A stretch of DNA of 64,000 nucleotides from Vibrio penaeicida (GTDB lineage: Bacteria; Pseudomonadota; Gammaproteobacteria; Enterobacterales; Vibrionaceae): positions 124,001-188,000 of the forward strand of contig NZ_JAUYVM010000001.1 of assembly GCF_030689305.1 (NCBI RefSeq). The letters are read 5' to 3'. Shown piece by piece: positions 1 to 7,029 of the stretch (positions are counted from its first letter, which is position 1; each line of letters opens with the position of its first letter). Position numbers and translations under genes: made by a program. The notes beneath the pieces are model-generated. The model saw only the letters and a list, made by a program, of their open reading frames with translations, did no database searches and had not been told where the DNA came from.

Positions 1-117
1 TTCTTCATCAAATACTTCTGATGGATTCCATTCATGTGCACATTCAGGGCAAATTAGATGATTCTGGTCTTGGTATACAAATTCAGACTGGCAATTTTGA
101 CAAGGAGGAAAGGACAT
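1..117 (-). CDS. PhnA/YjdM-like zinc-ribbon protein, N-terminal part (runs off the window)
   Basis: Reading the minus strand from ATG at 117 gives 39 codons with no stop before the window edge. The peptide starts MSFPPCQNCQSEF and carries a four-cysteine zinc ribbon (C6, C9, C23, C26) ending in CPECAHEWN, which closely resembles the start of E. coli PhnA (YjdM), a small protein of unclear role despite its phosphonate-linked name. It is transcribed away from the integron integrase, the normal orientation of a first gene cassette, so it may be a cassette gene. No attC site is visible because the 3' end lies outside. It could equally be an ordinary chromosomal gene. Identity is fairly sure; cassette status is inference. 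Confidence 0.7.
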   Translation of the reverse strand, partial: MSFPPCQNCQSEFVYQDQNHLICPECAHEWNPSEVFDEE

Positions 118-337
118 ATTTCAACTCTTCTAAAACTTAATATCGCAGGTATGTTAATCACTCTTTATATCTATAGCGAGTGGTATCTAAAAATTGTTTT
201 TAAGTCTCTCAAATCAAATTTTCCTAGCACTACATTAGTCATGTAATTCAGTGACCTATCATTTCTTTCCGTGTGCTCTTTGTCAGGAAAACGATATCCG
301 GGCAAGCTGATGTCGAATTAATATGCTTTCATCATAA
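118..337. other. Presumed attI region between integrase and first gene
   Basis: Integron integrases recombine cassettes into an attI site just upstream of intI, so attI should lie in this gene-free stretch. I could not place the recombination point: no clean GTTRRRY core is visible on the minus strand, and the nearest candidate is a GTTGAAA a few bases before the PhnA-like start codon. The cassette promoter Pc would also be expected here or inside intI. The assignment is by position only. Confidence 0.4.
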
Positions 338-353
338 CTGTATATAAAAACAG
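338..353 (+). promoter_or_regulatory. LexA (SOS) box of the integron integrase
   Basis: The sequence CTGTATATAAAAACAG has the CTG-N10-CAG form of the gammaproteobacterial LexA operator and ends 14 bases before the intI start codon. SOS control of integron integrases by LexA is established in Vibrio cholerae and class 1 integrons. The match and location make this a confident call. Confidence 0.92.
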
Positions 354-367
354 TAAGGTCTTCACTC

Positions 368-1330
368 ATGAAATCAGCATTTATAATCTACATAAAGGAA
401 TTTATGCACCTTAGACGTTATGCCATAAGAACAATAGATGCGTATACAACGTGGATTTGTAGATATATTCATTTTCATAATATGGTCCACCCAGCGAAAT
501 TAGCAGATAAAGACGTAGAAGCATTTCTCACTCACCTAGCATGCGATCAAAAATTAGCCGCGAGTTCACAATCGATAGCGCTAAATTCGTTGGTGTTTTT
601 GTACAAAGAAGTTCTTAAGTCCCCATTATCCATCGATATAAAGTTCAAGCGTTCTGCGATTAAAAGAAAACTGCCCGTTGTCCTCACAAGAGACGAAGTC
701 AGAAGGCTTCTACTTCATATAGATCCGCCATATCAACTGCAAGCGCAACTTCTATATGGCTCTGGATTGAGGTTAATGGAGTGCATGCGACTAAGAGTAC
801 ATGATATCGATTACCACTACGGAGCAGTCAGGATCTGGAACGGGAAAGGAGGAAAAAATAGAACGGTCACTTTAGCTAAGGAATTGGAACCGTTTTTAAG
901 ATCACAGGAACAAAATGTTCATCAGTTCTTTAACAGGGACATGGAAACACCAGGCTATGGCGGGGTGTGGCTTCCTGAAGCTCTACACAATAAATACCAA
1001 AATGCACCATTTGAATTGAACTGGCATTACTTGTTTCCGTCTGGAAAGCTATCAGTAGATCCCGAATCCGGTATGTTAAGAAGGCAGCATATGAGCGAAT
1101 CGACCATTCAGAAAACAGTCAGAAAAGCCGCCAAAAGAGCCAATATAGATAAGAATGTCAGCTGCCACACTTTGCGGCATTCTTTTGCTACACATTTGTT
1201 AGAAAGTGGAGCTGATATAAGAACGGTTCAAGAGCAACTAGGGCATACAGATGTTAAAACAACACAAATCTATACACATGTGTTAGACAGAGGTGCAAAT
1301 GGTGTCATTAGCCCTTTATCAAGGCTCTAA
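368..1330 (+). CDS. intI: Chromosomal integron integrase (IntI-type tyrosine recombinase)
   Basis: This site-specific recombinase inserts and excises gene cassettes at attI and attC sites. The 320-residue protein has a SAM-like core-binding domain (about 1-90) and a catalytic domain with R135, H267, R270, H293 and Y302 (LYGSGLRLME, HTLRHSFATH, LGH and IYTH motifs). The segment around 215-241, with LNWHYLFPS and RRQH, is the extra insertion that marks IntI proteins and separates them from XerC/D. The gene sits beside rplT, the usual place of Vibrio integron integrases. It appears intact, and a LexA box lies directly upstream, so it should be induced by DNA damage. A shared hairpin follows. Confidence 0.95.
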   Translation: MKSAFIIYIKEFMHLRRYAIRTIDAYTTWICRYIHFHNMVHPAKLADKDVEAFLTHLACDQKLAASSQSIALNSLVFLYKEVLKSPLSIDIKFKRSAIKRKLPVVLTRDEVRRLLLHIDPPYQLQAQLLYGSGLRLMECMRLRVHDIDYHYGAVRIWNGKGGKNRTVTLAKELEPFLRSQEQNVHQFFNRDMETPGYGGVWLPEALHNKYQNAPFELNWHYLFPSGKLSVDPESGMLRRQHMSESTIQKTVRKAAKRANIDKNVSCHTLRHSFATHLLESGADIRTVQEQLGHTDVKTTQIYTHVLDRGANGVISPLSRL

Positions 1331-1404
1331 ACATTGAAAGAAAAGAGTTTGCTTTAGACACAGATAGATGTGAATGGAGAATTCAAAATTAAACACCAGA
1401 AATG

Positions 1405-1433
1405 AAAAAAGGAGAGCAAATGCTCTCCTTTTA
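1405..1433. terminator. Bidirectional terminator between intI and rplT
   Basis: An inverted repeat GGAGAGC-AAAT-GCTCTCC is flanked by six A on the left and a T run on the right, so it can end transcription from either side. It separates the convergent intI and rplT genes. Confidence 0.85.
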
Positions 1434-1452
1434 TTAAACCTTACACTGCTAC

Positions 1453-1806
1453 TTAAAGAGCAGCTTTCGCTTTTTCAACTAGAACTGCAAATGCAGATTT
1501 GTCGAATACCGCGATATCAGCAAGGATCTTACGATCGATCTCGATAGATGCTTTCTTAAGACCGTTAATGAAACGGCTGTAAGATAGACCATTCTGACGA
1601 GATGCCGCATTGATACGTGCAATCCAAAGTTGACGGAATTGACGTTTCTTGTTGCGACGGTCACGGTAAGCGTATTGACCAGCTTTAGTAACTGCTTGGA
1701 AAGCTACGCGGTATACGCGAGAGCGAGCACCGTAGTAACCTTTAGCTTGTTTTAGAACTTTCTTATGACGTGCACGAGCTTGTACACCACGTTTTACGCG
1801 AGGCAT
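1453..1806 (-). CDS. rplT: 50S ribosomal protein L20
   Basis: L20 is an early-binding protein of the large ribosomal subunit and represses translation of its own operon. The 117-residue basic protein starts [19 protein letters not shown] and matches the family along its whole length, including [20 protein letters not shown]. It follows rpmI by 40 bases in the conserved thrS-infC-rpmI-rplT order and is closed by the hairpin at 1405-1433. Confidence 0.98.
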   Translation of the reverse strand: MPRVKRGVQARARHKKVLKQAKGYYGARSRVYRVAFQAVTKAGQYAYRDRRNKKRQFRQLWIARINAASRQNGLSYSRFINGLKKASIEIDRKILADIAVFDKSAFAVLVEKAKAAL

Positions 1807-1846
1807 TATGCTTCTCCTAAACTAAACGATTGATAACTAAAAAGAA

Positions 1847-2041
1847 TTAAGCGTATGGCATCATACGAACAACTGCAGCCACTTCACACTTAGGAAGGAT
1901 TGCATTTGGACGAAGCTGACGCTTGTTCTTAGTAGTACGCTTGGTCAGGATGTGACGTTTTGTAGCGTGCTTGTACTTAATACCACCAGCAGTTTTCTTG
2001 AAACGCTTAGCAGCACCTTTGTTGGTTTTCATCTTAGGCAT
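1847..2041 (-). CDS. rpmI: 50S ribosomal protein L35
   Basis: A 64-residue basic protein, [20 protein letters not shown] followed by [21 protein letters not shown], with the expected size and sequence of L35 of the large ribosomal subunit. It lies between infC and rplT and is probably translationally coupled to rplT under L20 feedback. A strong stem-loop precedes it at 2098-2138. Confidence 0.98.
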   Translation of the reverse strand: MPKMKTNKGAAKRFKKTAGGIKYKHATKRHILTKRTTKNKRQLRPNAILPKCEVAAVVRMMPYA

Positions 2042-2097
2042 GATGAAGAACTCCGCATTGTTGAGTTATTAAACAATAGTAATTAGGGCGAATAAAA

Positions 2098-2138
2098 GCC
2101 TGCCGTTTATACCTTTTTTCAAAGGGAACACGACAGGA
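2098..2138 (-). promoter_or_regulatory. Stem-loop in the infC-rpmI gap, candidate L20-responsive leader
   Basis: On the minus strand CCTGtCGTgTT pairs with AAACGgCAGG around an inner CCTTT-gaaa-AAAGG hairpin, followed by CTTTTATT. In E. coli, L20 binds RNA structures upstream of rpmI to repress rpmI-rplT, so a structured element here is expected. It could also act as a partial terminator. The fold was found by eye. Confidence 0.5.
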
Positions 2139-2161
2139 TTTAATTACTTGTAAGCCGTTAA

Positions 2162-2713
2162 TTACTTCTTCTTAGGGGCTAGAACCATGATCATCTGGCG
2201 ACCTTCGATTCGAGTAGGGAAAGATTCCACAACAGCTAGTTCTACTGTGTCTTCTTTCAATCGATTCAAAACGTCAACACCGATTTCTTGGTGAGCCATT
2301 TCACGGCCACGGAAGCGAATTGTTACCTTCACTTTGTTGCCGTCTTCAAGGAAACGCGTCAGGTTGCGTAGTTTTACCTGATAGTCTCCGATATCAGTTC
2401 CAGGACGGAATTTTACTTCCTTAATCTGAATCTGTTTTTGCTTTTTCTTCTGCTCTTTCGCAGCTTTGCTCTTCTCGAAGAGGAACTTGCCATAGTCCAT
2501 CACACGACAAACTGGTGGCTCGGCGTTAGGGCTGATCTCTACAAGATCCATACCAGCTTCAACAGCTGTTTCAAGCGCTTCATTAATAGAAACGATACCA
2601 ACGGGTTCACCGTCGGCGCCTGTAAGACGAACTTCACGAACGCCGCGAATTTCACCGTTTAAACGGTGCTGGTTTTGTTTGGCCGGCTGTTGGCCACGTC
2701 TTCCGCCTTTAAT
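2162..2713 (-). CDS. infC: Translation initiation factor IF-3
   Basis: IF-3 binds the 30S subunit, prevents premature 50S joining and proofreads start-codon selection. The longest ATG frame gives only 129 residues, but the frame continues upstream to an ATT codon at 2713-2711, giving 183 residues beginning with [15 protein letters not shown] (initiator read as Met). This matches E. coli IF-3 (180 residues), whose gene starts at the rare codon AUU. The rare start is the basis of IF-3 autoregulation in E. coli, and the same logic should hold here. The gene starts 3 bases after the thrS stop, and the ribosome binding site GGAGG lies inside the thrS end. Confidence 0.95.
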   Translation of the reverse strand: MKGGRRGQQPAKQNQHRLNGEIRGVREVRLTGADGEPVGIVSINEALETAVEAGMDLVEISPNAEPPVCRVMDYGKFLFEKSKAAKEQKKKQKQIQIKEVKFRPGTDIGDYQVKLRNLTRFLEDGNKVKVTIRFRGREMAHQEIGVDVLNRLKEDTVELAVVESFPTRIEGRQMIMVLAPKKK

Positions 2714-2716
2714 AGT

Positions 2717-4645
2717 TTATTCCTCCAGATTGAGCTTACGGCTAGATACTTCGGCTTGGATGTACGAAATAAAATCATCCACTTTAAATTTACCGAGATC
2801 TTTACCTTTACGTGTTCGGACTGCAATTTCTCCGGCTTCCATTTCTTGGTCGCCACAGACTAACATGTAAGGAACACGCTTCAATGTATGTTCGCGGATT
2901 TTAAAGCCTATCTTCTCATTTCTCAAGTCCGCTTTAGCTCTAATTCCACTTTTTTGCAGTTTTTGTGCAACTTCTTGAACATAATCGGACTGTTTATCCG
3001 TGATATTCATGATAACCGCTTGCTCTGGTGCTAACCAAGTTGGGAAGAAACCAGCGTATTCTTCAATAAGAATACCAATGAAGCGCTCCAATGAACCAAG
3101 AATTGCTCGGTGAATCATTACTGGTACAAGACGTTCGTTATTTTCACCAACATAAGTAGCGCCTAAACGACTTGGCAGATTGAAATCTAGCTGAACTGTA
3201 CCACATTGCCATGCTCGGTCGAGACAATCGTGCAATGTAAATTCAATTTTAGGTCCATAGAATGCGCCTTCGCCTTCCTGAATTTCATATGGAATCTCCA
3301 TATTTTCAAGAGACTGCTTTAAGGCTTCCTCAGATTGATCCCAAATCTCATCACTTCCCACACGTTTTTCTGGGCGAGTAGACAGTTTCACAACGATGTT
3401 ATCGAAACCAAATGTTTGATACGTGTCGTAAACCATCTTGATACAGCTAGTTACTTCATCTTGGATCTGACTTTCTGTACAGAAGATATGTGCATCATCC
3501 TGAGTAAAGCCACGTACACGCATGATACCGTGTAATGCGCCTGAAGGTTCATTACGGTGGCAAGAACCAAACTCAGCCATACGCAACGGTAAATCGCGGT
3601 ACGATTTCAAACCTTGGTTGAAGATTTGAACATGGCCAGGGCAGTTCATCGGTTTTAGGGCGTATTCGCGGTTCTCTGAAGCCGTTGTAAACATCGCTTC
3701 TGCGTATTTATCCCAGTGACCAGAACGTTCCCAAAGCACTCGGTCCATGATAAGTGGACCTTTTACTTCTTGATAACCGTATTCTGTCAGTTTTTCACGA
3801 ACAAACACTTCTAAATCGCGGAAAATAGACCAACCATTGTGGTGCCAGAACACCATACCCGGTGCTTCTTGCTGCATGTGGAACAAGTCCAAGTGCTTAC
3901 CAATTTTACGGTGGTCGCGCTTCGCCGCTTCTTCTAAGCGAGTAAGGTGCGCTTTTAACGCTTTTTTGTCGTGGAACGCGGTGCCGTAGATACGTTGAAG
4001 CATCTTGTTATCGCTGTTACCACGCCAGTATGCGCCAGCGATATTCAGCAACGTAAAGTGCTGACAAAAGCCCATGTGTGGTACGTGAGGGCCGCGACAC
4101 ATATCAATGTATTCTTCGTGATGATACAAACCAGGACGGTCGTCACGCGCGACATTTTCGTCTAGGATTTCAACTTTATAAGGTTCGCCACGCGATTCAA
4201 ACGCGTCGCGAGCTTCCTGCCAGCTTACTTTTTTCTTGATAACCTGATACTTGGTTTTCGCCAGCTCTTTCATGTGCTTTTCGATCTTTTCAAGATCGTC
4301 TTGCGTGAGTGATTCTTCTAGATCAATGTCGTAGTAGAAACCGTTGTCGATGGTTGGACCGATCGCCATTTTAGCTTGCGGATAAAGTTGCTTAAGAGCA
4401 TGACCAAGAAGGTGAGCACATGAGTGACGAACGATTTCAAGACCGTCTTTTTCATCTTTTGCTGTGATGATTTCAAGGCTCGCATCGTCTTCGATAAGAT
4501 CGCATGCGTCTACGCGGTTACCATCGACACGACCTGCAATGGTTGCTTTTGCAAGACCAGGACCGATTGATTGAGCAACGTCTAGAGTAGAAACAGGGTT
4601 GTCGAATTCGCGCTGACTGCCGTCAGGAAGAGTAATAATAGGCAT
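2717..4645 (-). CDS. thrS: Threonine-tRNA ligase
   Basis: Charges tRNA-Thr and hydrolyses mis-formed Ser-tRNA-Thr. From ATG at 4645 the protein has 642 residues, the same length as E. coli ThrRS, and begins [20 protein letters not shown]. It shows a TGS domain (about 1-61), the editing domain with [10 protein letters not shown], the class II catalytic core with zinc-ligand motifs ([26 protein letters not shown]) and an anticodon-binding domain. The open frame extends 13 codons further, but AAAGGA just before this ATG and family alignment support the shorter start. E. coli thrS represses itself through a leader operator; I did not identify the equivalent here. Confidence 0.97.
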   Translation of the reverse strand: MPIITLPDGSQREFDNPVSTLDVAQSIGPGLAKATIAGRVDGNRVDACDLIEDDASLEIITAKDEKDGLEIVRHSCAHLLGHALKQLYPQAKMAIGPTIDNGFYYDIDLEESLTQDDLEKIEKHMKELAKTKYQVIKKKVSWQEARDAFESRGEPYKVEILDENVARDDRPGLYHHEEYIDMCRGPHVPHMGFCQHFTLLNIAGAYWRGNSDNKMLQRIYGTAFHDKKALKAHLTRLEEAAKRDHRKIGKHLDLFHMQQEAPGMVFWHHNGWSIFRDLEVFVREKLTEYGYQEVKGPLIMDRVLWERSGHWDKYAEAMFTTASENREYALKPMNCPGHVQIFNQGLKSYRDLPLRMAEFGSCHRNEPSGALHGIMRVRGFTQDDAHIFCTESQIQDEVTSCIKMVYDTYQTFGFDNIVVKLSTRPEKRVGSDEIWDQSEEALKQSLENMEIPYEIQEGEGAFYGPKIEFTLHDCLDRAWQCGTVQLDFNLPSRLGATYVGENNERLVPVMIHRAILGSLERFIGILIEEYAGFFPTWLAPEQAVIMNITDKQSDYVQEVAQKLQKSGIRAKADLRNEKIGFKIREHTLKRVPYMLVCGDQEMEAGEIAVRTRKGKDLGKFKVDDFISYIQAEVSSRKLNLEE

Positions 4646-5050
4646 GTTTATTCCTTTACAGTGGTGTTGCATACCAAGCAACACATGTTTAGTTCACTCG
4701 CTCAAATGATTGGAACATCTGTCGATGTGAAATGTAAGTATGTATGTTTGTCTATCAAACAAAAATCGCCATCCTGCAAAATACAAATACAGATGCACTT
4801 TGCCAAATGAACGCGCAATTCTAACGAATATTTCCAGAAGAAGAAAACGATATTTTCCTCACAGCTCAATAGCTAATTACTATTCTTCGGACGCAGAGAT
4901 ATTTGGTAGATAATCTCACTAATATCGTTTATCCCTAAGTCATTGACGTCATAGTAATATGTAATTCAGTAACACAAAAACGTTGCACAGCGCACACTTT
5001 ATAGGCATTATTGCGCCGATTTTAACCAGAACCGTAAAAGAGTTACAAAA
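4646..5050. other. Divergent intergenic region between thrS and a small ORF
   Basis: About 400 AT-rich bases with no convincing longer gene. It must hold the thrS promoter and leader (minus strand) and the promoter of the 33-codon ORF (plus strand). I see no clean sigma-70 pair or operator worth naming. Confidence 0.4.
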
Positions 5051-5152
5051 ATGTTATCAAAACTACGCTTTGCCGCAGGTTTCCTGCTAATGATGGCAGT
5101 AATGTTTGGAATTACATTATCTAACGCCCTATTTTGGGCTGGCGCGCTGTAA
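5051..5152 (+). CDS. Small hydrophobic peptide, 33 residues, unknown function
   Basis: ATG at 5051 opens a 33-codon frame with a basic start (MLSKLRFAAG) and one hydrophobic stretch (FLLMMAVMFGITLSNALFWA), as in small single-pass inner-membrane proteins. A strong intrinsic terminator begins 27 bases after the stop, so the unit looks like a self-contained transcript. The upstream AAAAGAG is a weak ribosome binding site. I do not recognise the family. It might instead be a leader peptide or the 5' part of a small RNA. Conservation of the frame between species would settle it. Confidence 0.5.
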   Translation: MLSKLRFAAGFLLMMAVMFGITLSNALFWAGAL

Positions 5153-5178
5153 GCCGCACTGCAAAATCAACGGAATTG

Positions 5179-5214
5179 AAAAAAGCCACCTCACAATTAG
5201 TCAGGTGGCTTTTG
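5179..5214. terminator. Terminator between the small ORF and the HAD gene
   Basis: AAAAGCCACCT and AGGTGGCTTTT form a perfect 11-base inverted repeat around an 11-base loop, with A and T runs on both sides. It fits bidirectional termination between convergent units. Confidence 0.85.
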
Positions 5215-5229
5215 CATTTTATGACTCGT

Positions 5230-5844
5230 CTATTGCGCTGAACGTATTGGCTTTGGACAGAACTCCAAACCACCTTCTACTACCATCACACAATCCATTC
5301 CTGCATCATGGGCGGCTTGCTTACCAAGTGCTGTATCCTCAAACACAACACAATATTCAGGTGCCACGCCAATCTGTTTTGCAGCAAGTAAAAATGTATC
5401 TGGGCTGGGTTTATGATTTGTCACATCAGAAGCCGTTACAATAGCATCGAAGTACGGTGTAAGTGCTTTTTCATCGAGCATGCGAGACGCATTTTCCCTT
5501 ACGCTCCCAGTCCCTACCGCCATTTTCTTACGCCCAGAATAACGCTTAACGATATCGCATGTATCATCAATAAGGTCACCAAAATCTGTCGTGGATTCAA
5601 AATGTTCCATTTTCGCCTTGACCACTTTTAGCGGGTCCAATTCAAGCCCGTATCGCTTGTTCACCTCTAGCGTAATTTTGGCACTTGGCATTCCACCCAT
5701 GGAAGCAATCCAATCTCGGTCAAATGGAATGGCAAAATCTTTCGCTGCTCGCTCCCACGCGTCTAAGTGAGCTGGCATCGAATCAATCAACGTACCATCC
5801 ATATCGAATATCAACCCATGATATCGCTCTAAATCTAACGTCAT
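5230..5844 (-). CDS. HAD-superfamily phosphatase, YqaB / beta-phosphoglucomutase-like
   Basis: The 204-residue protein has the HAD nucleophile motif FDMDGTLIDSMPAHLDAW near the N-terminus, a helical cap, the motif II-like AVGTGS, the conserved lysine in NHKPSPDTF and the metal-binding VFEDTALG. It resembles E. coli YqaB, a sugar-phosphate phosphatase active on fructose-1-phosphate; the true substrate is unknown. I start at ATG 5844 because GGGAG precedes it at good spacing, while the longer frame begins at a GTG with no clear ribosome binding site. It is convergent with the small ORF upstream on the map. Confidence 0.85.
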   Translation of the reverse strand: MTLDLERYHGLIFDMDGTLIDSMPAHLDAWERAAKDFAIPFDRDWIASMGGMPSAKITLEVNKRYGLELDPLKVVKAKMEHFESTTDFGDLIDDTCDIVKRYSGRKKMAVGTGSVRENASRMLDEKALTPYFDAIVTASDVTNHKPSPDTFLLAAKQIGVAPEYCVVFEDTALGKQAAHDAGMDCVMVVEGGLEFCPKPIRSAQ

Positions 5845-6006
5845 CAACTGCTCCCACTGTATTTCAGCCACTTAAAGTTAGCCTCTACTATATACCCAAA
5901 TAACATCAACATCATTACTTGTCGTAACGATGAAAACCTTTGAGCTAAGTTGAAAATGTTCAAACAACAACCATACTCTAAACATAATGTCAGGATAAGT
6001 TAGATA

Positions 6007-7029
6007 ATGATTAAAATATCTAGAATATGGTGGGCTTGCTTAACTGTATCGTTTGTATTTACGGCTTATTTTTTTCACCAGGCGAGCCAATGGTCTGGGG
6101 AGTCTATGCGCCTTCCTGAAAAGAAAACGTACAACACAGATTTTGTAAAACCTGTGCCTCCCTCAGCTCAGTTTAACCGTAGCAAAGTTGAACTCGGGTT
6201 CCAGTTATTCAACGACACAAACCTATCTTCAAATAATCTAATCAGTTGTGCTAGTTGCCATCATTTGGAATCTAATGGTGCCGAAAAAACGCGAGTATCT
6301 CATGGTGTACATGGCTTTGGGGACCGTAATTCCCCTACAGTTTTCAACGCGAACTTGAATACACGTTTTTTCTGGGACGGTCGTGCATCCAGCTTAGAGC
6401 ATCAAATAGATGGTCCTATTCATAACCCCTTGGAGATGAATTCAAATTGGTCGTCTATCGTTGAACGTATCCAAACAGACCAAGAGTACCAATCACTATT
6501 TTCCTCGGCTTATAATGGCGAAATTTCAAAGAACACCATCAAAGATGCGCTTGCCATCTTTATGAAATCTCTTAACACACCTAACTCCCCCTTCGACCAA
6601 TTTCTTGAAGGCAACGAAAGCGCCTTATCAACAGTAGAAAAAAGAGGCTGGCTTAATTTTCAAAAACTCGGGTGTATCGCGTGCCACCAAGGTCAAAATT
6701 TGGGTGGGAATCTTTTCCAACGATTTGGAAATATTCAAAACATCACACCAGACCAAAAAATATCAGATCTTGGTCGCTATAACTTAACAGGCAACAACGA
6801 AGACAAATATGTTTTCAGGGTTCCAGGGCTTCGCAATGTCGCCACTACTCCCCCCTACTTTCATGATGGTAGAGCCAGCACGTTAGAAGAAGCGATTTTA
6901 ACTATGGCAAAGGTTCAGCTAGGAATGGAACTTGATGCGGTTACCACATTAGAACTGAGTGCATTTTTAAATAGCCTTACCGCACCAAAACCCCCAGTCC
7001 TATTGGAGTTGCTTAATGAAAATCAGTAG
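6007..7029 (+). CDS. Di-haem cytochrome c peroxidase-family protein
   Basis: A 340-residue protein with an uncleaved-looking N-terminal membrane segment (about 8-24) and two c-type haem motifs, CASCH (81-85) and CIACH (223-227). RNSPTVFNANLN, FFWDGRASSLEHQ and FRVPGLRNVATTPPYFHDGRA are conserved blocks of the bacterial CcpA/MauG group. Classical members reduce hydrogen peroxide with electrons from small cytochromes; MauG-like members oxidise other substrates. It should act on the periplasmic side, anchored to the inner membrane. Its last 14 bases overlap the start of the sensor kinase, so the two are co-transcribed and probably translationally coupled, hinting that it feeds or modulates the sensor. 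Confidence 0.88.
   Translation: MIKISRIWWACLTVSFVFTAYFFHQASQWSGESMRLPEKKTYNTDFVKPVPPSAQFNRSKVELGFQLFNDTNLSSNNLISCASCHHLESNGAEKTRVSHGVHGFGDRNSPTVFNANLNTRFFWDGRASSLEHQIDGPIHNPLEMNSNWSSIVERIQTDQEYQSLFSSAYNGEISKNTIKDALAIFMKSLNTPNSPFDQFLEGNESALSTVEKRGWLNFQKLGCIACHQGQNLGGNLFQRFGNIQNITPDQKISDLGRYNLTGNNEDKYVFRVPGLRNVATTPPYFHDGRASTLEEAILTMAKVQLGMELDAVTTLELSAFLNSLTAPKPPVLLELLNENQ

Noticed and set aside
58..246. 62-codon plus-strand frame near the window start
   Set aside because: It overlaps the PhnA-like start on the other strand and the presumed attI region, and its sequence looks random.
118..337. A defined attI or attC recombination point
   Set aside because: No clean GTTRRRY core or paired attC arms could be found in the visible sequence, so I only name the region.
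1479..1664. Frames opposite or out of phase inside rplT
   Set aside because: They are shadows of a highly conserved ribosomal protein gene.
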